Below, in pieces: positions 25,184-33,903 of a stretch of DNA of 64,000 bases. A program made the translations under genes and the position numbers. Below the pieces are notes generated by a model. It was not told the DNA's origin. It did no database searches and saw only the letters and a list, made by a program, of their open reading frames with translations. This stretch comes from SLRI01 sp942491185 (lineage in GTDB: Bacteria > Pseudomonadota > Alphaproteobacteria > Geminicoccales > Geminicoccaceae): assembly GCA_942491185.1 (NCBI GenBank), contig CALOAB010000016.1, positions 310,001 to 374,000 of the forward strand, given 5' to 3'. Every line of letters begins with the position of its first letter. Within the stretch, counting starts at the first letter, position 1.

Positions 25184-26314
25184 CTTGGCGCCCCCCAGAT
25201 GAGGTATTGCAGCGTTCCCGTCATTCTGCCGAGCACGCCTGCCCTGTCCACAGCCTCGGCGGCAACGAGCGGCAGGACACGGGTCGGCTGGTCGGCGACA
25301 GTCAGCTCGATCTGGCCGATGATCTGACCGGCCTCAACCGGGGCGGGAATAGGGCTGTCATACACGACCCGTACCTCGAGCGACTCTCGGGCCTGCCGGG
25401 TCAAGGTGATTCCAACCACCTCACCGGCGACGAGCGGGACCGACGGAGTGGCACCCTGCCAGACCGGTGCATCCACAACGATCGTATCGGGCTCGAACAG
25501 CCGATATTCCTCGAAATGGCGAAAGCCATACTCAAGCAAGCGCTCGCTCTCACTGCGCCGCTGCGTCGAGCTCTCCAGCCCGGCAACGACGAGAATCAAT
25601 CGCCTGCCGTCACGCTCTGCCGAAGCAACCAAGCCGTACCCAGCATCGCGCGTATATCCGGTCTTCATGCCGTCTACACCAGGGATTTCCGCCTGGAGCA
25701 GCGGGTTTCGGTTGTGCTGGTTGATGCCGTTGAACTCGAACTCGAGCTGCGAGTAGTATTGATAGTATTGCGGGAAAACGCATGATGATCTGTCGAGCAA
25801 TGATCGACAGATCACGAACGCTCATCAGATGCTCGGGGTTCGGCCAGCCCGTTGCGTTCCGCAGCGTCGTATTGGTGAGGCCGATTTCTGCGCCGCGACG
25901 GTTCAGTCGGTCAGCAAACGCTTCCTCGCTCCCAGAGAGCGCCTCAGCGATGACCACACATGCATCATTGCCGCTCTGCACGATGATCCCTTGCAGGAGA
26001 TCGTGCACCGATACGCGTGTGCCCACCTCCACGAACATCCGCGAGCCACCCATGCGCCAGGCTCGCTCGCTGACAGGCAGTGTTTCGTCCAAGGTGAGGT
26101 TCCCTGCCTCGATCTCCTCGAAGGCCACGAGCGCCGTCATCAGCTTGCTCATGGAAGCGGGCGGTATGGGCTCGTCCGGGCTCTTCTCGAACAGCACATC
26201 GCCACTTCGATAATCGATCAAGACCGCGGCCCGTGCCGCCGTCTCGAAATTTTGCGCCGCAGCGCCACCGATCGAAAGGATGGCCACAACAAGGAAAGTC
26301 ACGACGTGCAGCAT
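25180..26314 (-). pseudogene. dacA: D-alanyl-D-alanine carboxypeptidase (PBP5/DacA type), split by a one-base frameshift
   Basis: This periplasmic enzyme trims the pentapeptide of peptidoglycan. A signal peptide (ending near AAAQ) is followed by SMSKLM (SxxK), SGNDAC (SxN) and, in the other frame, KTGYT (KTG), so all three motifs exist. The frame breaks at a CGTTTTCCCGCAA stretch (complement of 25770-25782). Deleting one T or C gives RFPQYYQYYSQLEF, the normal family sequence. A C-terminal PBP5-type beta domain follows. It may be a true frameshift or a homopolymer sequencing error. The tmk start overlaps its stop. Confidence 0.87.
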
Positions 26315-26392
26315 GTTAGTAGTAGTTCCTTAATCCGGTCTGTCGGCACCGATGTTTTGGTCAACCCAGCCCTGAGTGGCGGGGCCTTGCCG

Positions 26393-27241
26393 TCATGAGC
26401 AGCTCACGACCAGGGCATCGTGGTAACCTAGCCCGCGAACCTGTGCGAGCTTGCCAAAGGCGTCCCGTCGGTTTGGATAAGGCCCAAGCCGCACCCGAGT
26501 GAGCTCTTGCGCCGCCGCTGCCAGCTCGACGTCGCCGAGCGTGCCGAGCTCGGCAGCGAGACGACGCGCGCTCGACACTTCGCGTACGGCCGCGACCTGC
26601 ACAAAGTGCGCATCGATATTGCCGCAGCCATTGGCGAGGCTCGCTGCGGAGATCCGATCTGGCTTCGGCTCGCTCATCTGCTGTGTGGCCGCAGCCGTCG
26701 AAGCAACGACTGCACTCGGTCTGGTGCTGGTACCTGGTCGCGGCGGCGTGCCGTTCGCCGGCAGCAGCCCGACAAAGCGAACGCGCACTTTGGTCAGCCC
26801 CTTGTTCTCGAAGCCGAGCTCGCGTGCGGCCGCCTGGGAGAGATCGATCTCACGATTGCCGTGAAACGGCCCGCGGTCATTGACTCTCAACTTTACCGAC
26901 CGCCCGTTCTCCAGGTTCGTGACCTCAACGAGACTCGGCATCGGCAGCGTTGGATGAGCCGCACTGATCTGCCCCATATCGAAGACTTCGCCGTTGGCGG
27001 TCGGTCGGCCATGAAAATCCCGGCCATACCACGAAGCGATCCCAACCGAGTCATAGGCCGGGTCGAACTCGGGATAGTACCAAACACCGTTGATCTGATA
27101 GGGCGAGCCGAGCTTGTAGGTGCCATGCGGGGTCGCGCTCGTAAGGTCGGCCGGCGCGCGCGGCACCTGGCCGGAGCAAGCCGTGAGCAGGACGCCGATT
27201 AATGCCAAGGTGAGCAGTGTGACGGGGCGTTGTGACATCAT
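26393..27241 (-). CDS. rlpA: Septal ring lytic transglycosylase RlpA with SPOR domain
   Basis: This 282-residue outer-membrane lipoprotein cleaves denuded glycan strands at the septum. The signal peptide ends in a lipobox LTAC (Cys22). The double-psi barrel shows GIASWYG, FHGRPTANGE and VRVNDRGPF, and the C-terminal ~75 residues form a SPOR domain that binds bare peptidoglycan. The start at ATG 27241 overlaps the mltB stop by 4 bases. It lies within the mltB-rlpA-dacA block. Confidence 0.92.
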   Translation of the reverse strand: MMSQRPVTLLTLALIGVLLTACSGQVPRAPADLTSATPHGTYKLGSPYQINGVWYYPEFDPAYDSVGIASWYGRDFHGRPTANGEVFDMGQISAAHPTLPMPSLVEVTNLENGRSVKLRVNDRGPFHGNREIDLSQAAARELGFENKGLTKVRVRFVGLLPANGTPPRPGTSTRPSAVVASTAAATQQMSEPKPDRISAASLANGCGNIDAHFVQVAAVREVSSARRLAAELGTLGDVELAAAAQELTRVRLGPYPNRRDAFGKLAQVRGLGYHDALVVSCS

Positions 27242-28197
27242 GCGCGCAGGGCATTGGACAAGAGGCCGACGCTGGTCGCGAAGTAGGTCGATCGGTTCCA
27301 ACGCATCAACACGCGGAAATTGTCGTAGACGAGATAGCTCGGCCCACTGCCGTCATCCATTTTCAAAAGGGAGGCATCGATCGCGACCGCAGGGAGGTTG
27401 CCACCGTCGGTGCGTCGGACCCCGGCCAACTGCCAGCGTGCAAGGTCGAGGCGCTCATCGAGGCCATCACTGTCAACCCGATCCATCAAACGCACTTCTC
27501 GCCCCCAAATGTAGCGCTGATCCCAGCCCATGCTGCTGAGATAGTTGGCCATGGAGCTGAAGATGTCGGCATGATTGGTCCAGATATCACGCCGCCCGTC
27601 ACCGTCGCCGTCAACCGCGTAGCCCAGGAACGTGGACGGCATGAACTGTGACTGGCCCATGGCTCCGGCCCAAGATCCGTCCATCGCGTCAGGAGTAATG
27701 TCGCCGGCATCGAGAATTTGCAGCGCGCTCAAGAGCTCGCCACGAAAGAACTCTGCACGTCGACCGTCATGAGCGAGTGTCGCCAGCGAGGCAACCACCG
27801 AAAAGCTGCCCGTATACTCGCCATAGCTCGATTCGATCCCCCAAAGCGCCACGATCACCTCGGCTGGAACGCCATAGGTCGCCTCGACGCGAGACAAGAG
27901 TGCCTGATGCCTTCGCAGCAGCTCCCTGCCTTTGCGAATACGCGCGTCAGAAATCACTTTGCCTCGATATTCGACGAAGCTCATGCGCCCTTCGGGCTGT
28001 CGACGATCGAGCTCAATTACACGCGGGATGGGCCGGACGCCCGTTAGTGCAGCGTCCAGTGTCGATTGGCTTATCCCCTCTGCGGCTGCATCTTGGCGAA
28101 AGTCCAGCAGCCATGCGTCAAACGCTGCTGCGATAGCCGGGCTCGCAGCGGTGAGGCTACCAGCCAGCATTATCAGGCCGAGGACAACGATCTTCAC
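27238..28197 (-). CDS. mltB: Lytic murein transglycosylase, MltB family
   Basis: MltB cleaves glycan strands between MurNAc and GlcNAc. The catalytic Glu lies in ALWGIESSYG, and AMGQSQFMPST plus AVDGDGDGRRDIW match the family core. GTG 28197 was chosen as the start because GGAGA lies about 10 bases upstream and the following VKIVVLGLIMLAGSLTAASPAIA is a signal peptide; a longer frame reaches 28254. No lipobox is evident, so it is probably a soluble periplasmic form. It is translationally coupled to rlpA. Confidence 0.91.
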   Translation of the reverse strand: MKIVVLGLIMLAGSLTAASPAIAAAFDAWLLDFRQDAAAEGISQSTLDAALTGVRPIPRVIELDRRQPEGRMSFVEYRGKVISDARIRKGRELLRRHQALLSRVEATYGVPAEVIVALWGIESSYGEYTGSFSVVASLATLAHDGRRAEFFRGELLSALQILDAGDITPDAMDGSWAGAMGQSQFMPSTFLGYAVDGDGDGRRDIWTNHADIFSSMANYLSSMGWDQRYIWGREVRLMDRVDSDGLDERLDLARWQLAGVRRTDGGNLPAVAIDASLLKMDDGSGPSYLVYDNFRVLMRWNRSTYFATSVGLLSNALRA

Positions 28198-28342
28198 TGG
28201 CGAAATGTCTCCGTGGCGCTGGCGATCAGTGGTCCGGCAGGCTCGATGCGCCATCCTCTATTCATCCTCGCTAATCGATGCACTCACATCCTACCCGAGG
28301 TTATGCTGCCGGCGGCAAGCCCGATCAAGCGTTGGCATTCGG

Positions 28343-28762
28343 TCAATAGACGATCGTGATGTAGCGAACACGCTGAGCGATGCGTTCTGCAGTTGCATTG
28401 GCTCGCTGGTTGGCGCGATTAATCCGTTCGGCAGGATCGATGCGGACCAGAGATGGCAGCCCATCGCTCGGCCAGGCTAGTTGCGCCGGGAGAGATGGCA
28501 ATGACGGCAGTGACGGCAAAGACGGCAGTGACGGTAAAGAAGGCAAAGGTGCCCCCACGCCTCCCCCACCACAGGACTGCGCGAGTTGACCGATTGCCGA
28601 GACTCGGATCTGACAGCTCTCGACCACCTGGACACGAATCTGGAGCGTGGTGTCGCGGGTGCCAGCCAAAGCCTGGCCTGACCCTGTCATCCCGGTTGCC
28701 AGCAAGGTCAAGACCGCGGCAGCAGGAACGATCAGCCTTCCACGTGCTACCCGTTCCACCAT
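28343..28762 (-). CDS. Secreted protein with Pro-Ser-Leu repeats at the end of the pilus operon
   Basis: This 139-residue protein from ATG 28762 has AAGGAG eight bases upstream and a signal peptide ending near QALA. The next ~30 residues (TLQIRVQVVESCQIRVSAIG) resemble the first strands of a fimbrial subunit, with a pair of Cys. It then contains a run of about seven PSL tripeptides and a C-terminal basic helix. No family is recognised. It is the last gene of the chaperone-usher cluster, so it could be a tip, anchor or degenerate pilin. All functional ideas are inference. Confidence 0.6.
   Translation of the reverse strand: MVERVARGRLIVPAAAVLTLLATGMTGSGQALAGTRDTTLQIRVQVVESCQIRVSAIGQLAQSCGGGGVGAPLPSLPSLPSLPSLPSLPSLPAQLAWPSDGLPSLVRIDPAERINRANQRANATAERIAQRVRYITIVY
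28494..28547. repeat. Short tandem repeat, 9-bp unit, encoding the Pro-Ser-Leu run
   Basis: Six imperfect copies of a 9-base unit close to GACGGCAGT/GACGGCAAA lie in tandem. On the minus strand they encode Leu-Pro-Ser triplets. Such arrays are prone to slippage, so repeat number may vary between strains without breaking the frame. Confidence 0.8.
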
Positions 28763-28867
28763 CGCGTCCACTCCTTGCCACATGCCGTGCGCCGGCGGGT
28801 GCCAGCATGACTGCTAGCACACTCCCCTTTACCACAGGTTAGCGCGTCACGCGTCTCGACCACACGC

Positions 28868-29308
28868 TCAAAAAAAGACGACAGAGACGGTCAAGATATC
28901 GCTGTAAGCACCAGGAGGAACCGGATCCTGCGACGGGACGCGGCCATAAATCGTGAAGCGGCTGGCATTCTCGCCATCGCTACTGCCGGTCACTTCGCTG
29001 CTTCCGCCGCCACCATCACCCCAGCGTGTCGTGCGGGTCCTGTCCGTGAAGAGATCGTATGCGAGGCGCCCTCCGTTGGGGCCGGCCATGGACCTGTCGC
29101 TCGGCGAGCCGTTGCTTGACAAGCCTAGCGCGAAGGAAGTGCCAATCGAGCAATTGAGCACGATCTCGCCATTGCTGTCGTTGCGGTTTGCAACATCAAC
29201 GACGCCAAAAGCCACAGGCTTGGTATCGACCTGACACGCGGCATGCGCCGGGTTCGCGCCCAGCTGACAGGCGGGGATGACCACCGAGAGAGCAATCAGC
29301 CAGCGCAA
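28868..29308 (-). CDS. Spore coat protein U-type pilin
   Basis: This 146-residue secreted protein has a signal peptide ending AHA and a mature SCPU fold. It shows a conserved early Cys (ACQVDTKPVAFGVVD), a middle Cys (EIVLNCSIG), GRLAYDLFTD, FTIYGRVPSQDPVPPGAYSDIL, and a hydrophobic C-terminal VSVVFF strand used for donor-strand exchange. This is the signature of archaic (Csu-type) chaperone-usher pilus subunits. It overlaps the usher stop by 13 bases. It may be a tip or minor subunit, as CsuE is in Acinetobacter. Confidence 0.86.
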   Translation of the reverse strand: MRWLIALSVVIPACQLGANPAHAACQVDTKPVAFGVVDVANRNDSNGEIVLNCSIGTSFALGLSSNGSPSDRSMAGPNGGRLAYDLFTDRTRTTRWGDGGGGSSEVTGSSDGENASRFTIYGRVPSQDPVPPGAYSDILTVSVVFF

Positions 29309-32100
29309 CGCACATCTCCAAGATGCGGCAATGGATCTTCAGGCGGTGCTGCCGGGACGGCGCAAACAAAGCGGCGCCCATTGGCATCGCCGAAGAGGTA
29401 GCTGCGGGAAGTGAGCTTCCCGGTAAGTTGAGCGAAACCGTCTCGTCCAACCATGGCCTCGAGCTCGCCATCGTCGCTTGCGAGCACCAGGCCGGGCGGG
29501 AGCGGCGCGTCTTCCCTGTCGACGAGCGTGACGGTTGCGCGATCGACGGCGACGATGCCGAAATTGACTGTCATGCCGCTTCGATCAAAGGGCACGGCCG
29601 CCGTTTCCGCGGTTACGAGATCAGCCGACAGCGGCAAATCCTCGACCGCCAAGCGGACGCGATTATGCTCATAAGGTCGAAGATTCGGCAAAAACAGCTT
29701 GCCGTCGGCATTGGTCTGGCCGGCGATGCGATTGTCGAGATAGACGCGTACGTTGGGGAAACCTGGTAAATCGACGAGGCCAAATGCTCGGCCAATGCGC
29801 CGGGTCAGTCCGAAGTTTCCGTCAACCACGGCGGCACTGCCGTTCACGCCGAGGCGAAAACGGTTGTTGTCTGACGTGCGCTCGACGTCGATGTCGGTGC
29901 CGATCCAGCTTGCCTGGTAGCCCAGGCGAGCGTCGATGGGTCGGGAATCGTCACCGACCTCACCTGCCACGCGGTAGTCCACGCCAAGCTCGGATGCACC
30001 GCGGGTACGGGTGTACTGAAGTCGCCCTCGGCCGGAGTCGTTGCTGCTTCGAGCTGTTGCGGTAATGCTGCGAGTCGGGCCGAGCGGCACCGAGTAGGCC
30101 GCAGTGACCACGTAATCCCGATTGGGGGTGAAGGTTCTGCCGGCATTCAAGATCAATGATCCAGGCCCCAACGACAGGCTATAGCTGGCCGTCGCCGAGC
30201 GCTGATCGTCGCCGTCGTTTCGTTCCTGATTCAGCAGCAGGAGACCGATGCGCCCGTAGGTCAAGCCGTCGAAGCCGACATTGAACTGATCGACCCGCTC
30301 GAACCGCCCGTCGTCGGCGCCTGACTGGCGAAAGCTGCTCGACGTGAACCGCGTTCGCGCGCCGACACTGAACCGTTGGCCGATATACTCGTAGGCGATC
30401 TGAGCGAGGCCTCCCTCGCCTTCTTCATGATCGGCGCTGCCGCCGACACCACCGGTCAGCAGCCCGTACGGTCCGAGCAACAGAGCACCGCCTCCGACCA
30501 GGCTTGCCCGCTCATTGGTGGCCTCGGCATGGACCTCGCCCGTCACGGCGTTCGTAAAGCCGTAACGATGGGTGGCTGTGCCGAGAATATCGCCATAGTC
30601 GAAGCTTTTGTTGCCGAAGTCCTTCCTCGCAAAGCCTACCTCGTAAGAGAACTCGTTGAGCCCCTCTTTCAAGAGGCGGCTGCTGACGTAGTAGGATTGC
30701 GTGATCAACTGCTCGCGCCCGAGGAGATCGGTGACACGCAGTTGAACCTCGCCGCCACCGGTGACGACCGGGACGTTTTCTATGGCGAAGGGGCCCGGCG
30801 GTACGTTTCTGGTATCCTGGTTCAGATTATCGACAATGACGTCGACCACCGAATCCTGCTGAGCAAGACCGCCAATCGTCGGCAGCGGAAACGTCACGAA
30901 GGCGGGGTCGGTAGCGAAATTGGTCGCCCATTGCAGCCCGCCGAAGCGCACGCCTTCAGCAAAGGAGCCGCCAACCGTCAGGCTGTCGCCGAGCCGAAAA
31001 GTGGCGCGCTTGCCCGGGAAATCCTTCGATAGCGTCGTCTCCAGTCGCTGAAGCTCGGGATCGCTGGTGGCATCCTGCAGTCGGACATTGCCGATCAAGA
31101 CGGTGCCGGCAGCGAAGAGCCCTGCTTCAAACAGCCCATCGACCTGTTCATCGATTTCCTGCCCGCCACTTGCCAGGACGTCGTAGTCGAAGAACGCTCC
31201 AGTGCCAGGCCTGGGTGGCTCGCTCAGCCCGTCCTCGATCTCGAGCCGCGATAGCTCAAAAGCATCAGGGGGAATCTGGAGCTGGATGGAGAGGGCGGTC
31301 TCGTCCACCTCCTGCTGCAGCCCAGCAATGGCGTCGAGTGGATAGAACGGCACGCCTTCGAAGGACAACACCGCGTCCCTGTCGATCAGCAGTCGCCAGC
31401 TCTGTGCTGTGGCGAGCTCGACGGCGAGGCGATCCGAAACCGGATCTCGAATAAAAACGCTGCCGTCGCTGACCTCGCGATCGTTGATCGCCACCGAAAG
31501 CACCCATTCCGTCCAGCGCTCGCTCTCGAGCAAGGGCGGTTCCACGGTATCGCGACGAAAGGTGATCCCTGCTGTCGGCTCGATGGCCTCGAGTTGCTTG
31601 ATGTCATGCGGTGCCTCAGGAGTGCTCAAGCGCTCAGGCAACGCCGCAACTTCGACAATTCCGCCAGCTGACATATTTGACGGATCAACTGGCCGATGGG
31701 CTGGAATCATTTGGGCCAGCTGAGTAGCCGCAGATGCAAGTGGTTCGTCTGATGCGGCGTCCGGTCTCATAGCCTGTCGCGGAAAGGCTGCCACCTCATG
31801 TGCGCTGGTGCCAGCCTCACCCAGGTCCACATCGATCAAGAGTTCTGTCGCCGACACCGGGCTTGGGGTTTGGCTGCGAGCATCGGCTATCTCGCCTTGC
31901 TCTAGCATCCTTGCGAGGAGTGTCAGTCGCTGCTGATCAACGGCACGTCCATCGTTCTCCACAGCTGGAACTGCAGAATCGAGCGAGGCGCCTAGCCCGC
32001 TCGCATCGTCGCTTGCATAGCCGAGAACCGCTGCCGTCGACAGCCCGAGCGCGACTGCCCAGCGAAGCCAGTGAGCCGTGCTGCTAGCGTTCGAGGGCAA
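29296..32100 (-). CDS. Outer-membrane fimbrial usher with long N-terminal extension
   Basis: This 934-residue usher forms the beta-barrel pore that assembles and exports the pilus. After the signal peptide (to about residue 29), the usual usher N-terminal domain only begins near residue 195 (EWVLSVAINDREV). About 165 residues of low-complexity, Ala/Pro/Glu-rich sequence come first. The barrel region shows GGVGGSADHEEGEG and LGPGSLILNAGRTF stretches, and the C-terminal domain ends with DVRCAG. It overlaps the chaperone gene by 17 bases and the next pilin by 13 bases. Confidence 0.88.
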   Translation of the reverse strand: MPSNASSTAHWLRWAVALGLSTAAVLGYASDDASGLGASLDSAVPAVENDGRAVDQQRLTLLARMLEQGEIADARSQTPSPVSATELLIDVDLGEAGTSAHEVAAFPRQAMRPDAASDEPLASAATQLAQMIPAHRPVDPSNMSAGGIVEVAALPERLSTPEAPHDIKQLEAIEPTAGITFRRDTVEPPLLESERWTEWVLSVAINDREVSDGSVFIRDPVSDRLAVELATAQSWRLLIDRDAVLSFEGVPFYPLDAIAGLQQEVDETALSIQLQIPPDAFELSRLEIEDGLSEPPRPGTGAFFDYDVLASGGQEIDEQVDGLFEAGLFAAGTVLIGNVRLQDATSDPELQRLETTLSKDFPGKRATFRLGDSLTVGGSFAEGVRFGGLQWATNFATDPAFVTFPLPTIGGLAQQDSVVDVIVDNLNQDTRNVPPGPFAIENVPVVTGGGEVQLRVTDLLGREQLITQSYYVSSRLLKEGLNEFSYEVGFARKDFGNKSFDYGDILGTATHRYGFTNAVTGEVHAEATNERASLVGGGALLLGPYGLLTGGVGGSADHEEGEGGLAQIAYEYIGQRFSVGARTRFTSSSFRQSGADDGRFERVDQFNVGFDGLTYGRIGLLLLNQERNDGDDQRSATASYSLSLGPGSLILNAGRTFTPNRDYVVTAAYSVPLGPTRSITATARSSNDSGRGRLQYTRTRGASELGVDYRVAGEVGDDSRPIDARLGYQASWIGTDIDVERTSDNNRFRLGVNGSAAVVDGNFGLTRRIGRAFGLVDLPGFPNVRVYLDNRIAGQTNADGKLFLPNLRPYEHNRVRLAVEDLPLSADLVTAETAAVPFDRSGMTVNFGIVAVDRATVTLVDREDAPLPPGLVLASDDGELEAMVGRDGFAQLTGKLTSRSYLFGDANGRRFVCAVPAAPPEDPLPHLGDVRCAG

Positions 32101-32800
32101 TGCTCAGGGCGCCCAAATTGGTCTGTGCCTCGACCAGCACCGGGCCGCTGCCCGCTGCAAGCAGGTCGGGCCAGCTATGAGCCTCCCGTGCGAGGACGTA
32201 GCTTGGTGAGTCGACATCGGCGAGGATGCGACCGCTCTGTTGGTCACGGATGACGAGGCCTCGAACATGGAGATGGGCGTTGCCATCGTTTCGCACGTCG
32301 AGCCCTCGGCCGTCCGGGCTCAGCTGCCAGGCGGGCACAGCGGATGCGCCGCGCGGCGTAATGAATACAGGGAGGCTGAGCCGGAGCGCGAAACGAATGC
32401 CGGAAGCCGTGTCGGGGCCGGCCGAGGGCACCTCTGTGATGACCATGCGATAGGCCGTCTCGACATCTGCAGGGACTTCCTCGCGACTCGCGACCCTGAT
32501 CACCTGGCGACCGCCCGCCGGAAGCTTGAAGACTGCCGGCACCGCCAATAGCCGACGGGTCGGCTCGAGCGACTCGATCGAGTTGCCCTCCTTCCAGGCG
32601 AACGTCTGGACCTGCACAGTCGTTGCCAGATCGCCGGTATTGTCCAGGCTGACGGAACCGCTGCGCGCATCGGTGGCAAGATCGACGCGGGTCGGCGCCA
32701 CGCTCAGCGACGTAGCGCGCCCTTCGGTAGATGCGCCGCAAAGAAGTACGATCGTGGTCAGCAGGCAGCGGAGAGCAAGCGAGCGCATCGGTCGCCTCAA
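32084..32800 (-). CDS. Periplasmic pilus assembly chaperone
   Basis: This 238-residue PapD-like chaperone captures pilin subunits and donates a strand. The N-terminal signal peptide is followed by VAPTRVDL, an FAWKEG loop, VFKLPAGGRQVIRV with the conserved basic patch, and AYRMVITEVP. The C-terminal domain ends near the overlap with the usher gene. The short G1 region and missing long insertion fit the archaic chaperone type (inference). It starts within the stop of the upstream pilin (4-base overlap). Confidence 0.86.
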   Translation of the reverse strand: MRRPMRSLALRCLLTTIVLLCGASTEGRATSLSVAPTRVDLATDARSGSVSLDNTGDLATTVQVQTFAWKEGNSIESLEPTRRLLAVPAVFKLPAGGRQVIRVASREEVPADVETAYRMVITEVPSAGPDTASGIRFALRLSLPVFITPRGASAVPAWQLSPDGRGLDVRNDGNAHLHVRGLVIRDQQSGRILADVDSPSYVLAREAHSWPDLLAAGSGPVLVEAQTNLGALSIALER

Positions 32801-33306
32801 AAAGTGAGCGTGATGTTGACGATGTCCGTGTAAGTGCCGCCAGGCACCGTTTGGCCACCGGGGATCCGACCATGCACGGTCACATCACCGCTGATCGGCG
32901 TTGCACCCAAGAGGTCCAGAACGTAGGCGTTGCCGCCACTGCCCCAGACCGAGCTACGCGTGCTCGTCTGATAGATTTGGTAGCTCAACGTGCCGTCAGA
33001 GCCGCTCATCTTGCGATCGTTGACGTTGCCCTGTTGGCCGCCGTCCAGCTCAAAGGTCAGCCTGCCGCTACAGTTGACGTAACTAATTTGGCCAGAAGCA
33101 TCGAGTGGCGCCTGCTGGCCGGAGATGTAGGTGCCGAAATTCAGGGTTCCGCCGATGAGCGTGCAGCCGGAGAGCACGGTGGCACTGACCGTCAGCTGCC
33201 CGGTCTCGCTCTGGCCAGACGCGTCATTAGCACTGGCTGCGAGCATGCAAAGGCCGCAAACTAGGTCGCGTGCGGATATTCCAGCGCTCGGCGCGCGCGC
33301 AACCAT
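32797..33306 (-). CDS. Spore coat protein U-type major pilin (first gene of the operon)
   Basis: This 169-residue secreted protein has a signal peptide and mature SCPU fold: LTVSATVLSGCTLIGGTLNFGTYIS, SYVNCSGRLTFELDGG, LSYQIYQT, TVHGRIPGGQTVPGGTY, and a final VNITLTF strand. By comparison with Csu-type operons, the first SCPU gene is usually the major rod subunit, which is inferred here. It is coupled to the chaperone by a 4-base overlap and heads the operon at 33306. Confidence 0.86.
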   Translation of the reverse strand: MVARAPSAGISARDLVCGLCMLAASANDASGQSETGQLTVSATVLSGCTLIGGTLNFGTYISGQQAPLDASGQISYVNCSGRLTFELDGGQQGNVNDRKMSGSDGTLSYQIYQTSTRSSVWGSGGNAYVLDLLGATPISGDVTVHGRIPGGQTVPGGTYTDIVNITLTF

Positions 33307-33543
33307 ACAAAGCCTCCGCGAGGGTGCGATTGGAAATCAACTTATTGGCGATTATAAACGGCTTTTTTCTCGTATCAAGCGATGAATGTTGATTCACTCT
33401 CGCCTCGCGGTTGACCGGCTGTGCGGTTTCAACAACACTCTGTTTCCCCCGACTGTTGCGCTGGAGGCAAGCGTGCGGTTGGCTGCAGTGGACCCGTGGA
33501 TTGGCAGGGTTCTGACGGCAGTTAAGCGAAGCGAGGAATTGAC

Positions 33544-33858
33544 ATGGACAAGCCCCTACAAATCACCTTCCACAACCTGCCACACAGTGAGGCATTGGAG
33601 ACCGACGTCAGGACTCGCATGGCACGGCTTGAGGAGCTGTATGATCGGATGACCGGCGCACGCGTGGTGATCGATAGCCCCCATCGCACTCAGGCAAAGG
33701 GCAAGACCTACGCCGTGCGTATCGAGATTGCGCTGCCGGGGCGCGAGCTCATCGTGACGCGGGAGCCAATTGCCGATTTGCAAGGCGCTCTAACTGGTGC
33801 GTTCGAAACAGCCCGGCGGCGACTCAAGGGCTTTGCCGAACGCCATCGCCACGGTTGA
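33544..33858 (+). CDS. Short ribosome hibernation-promoting factor (HPF/RaiA family)
   Basis: This 104-residue protein has the HPF beta-alpha-beta fold: ITFHNLPHSEALETDVRTRMARLEELYDRM, then ARVVIDSPHRTQAKGKTYAVRIEIALPGREL and DLQGALTGAFETARRRLKGF. Such factors bind stalled ribosomes in stationary phase. It lacks the C-terminal dimerisation domain of long HPF. GAGGAA lies a few bases before ATG 33544. It is divergent from the pilus operon and not linked to rpoN, where hpf often sits. Confidence 0.83.
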   Translation: MDKPLQITFHNLPHSEALETDVRTRMARLEELYDRMTGARVVIDSPHRTQAKGKTYAVRIEIALPGRELIVTREPIADLQGALTGAFETARRRLKGFAERHRHG

Positions 33859-33866
33859 AGTCGCCA

Positions 33867-33901
33867 AGGTCGCCGCCTGCGCTCCTTGCGCACGGCGACC
33901 T
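33867..33901. terminator. Hairpin between convergent HPF and hybrid kinase genes
   Basis: Arms AGGTCGCCG (33867-33875) and CGGCGACCT (33893-33901) enclose a second stem TGCGC/GCGCA. No T-run follows on either strand, so it may act with Rho or as a bidirectional transcription block. Confidence 0.45.
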
Positions 33902-33903
33902 GC

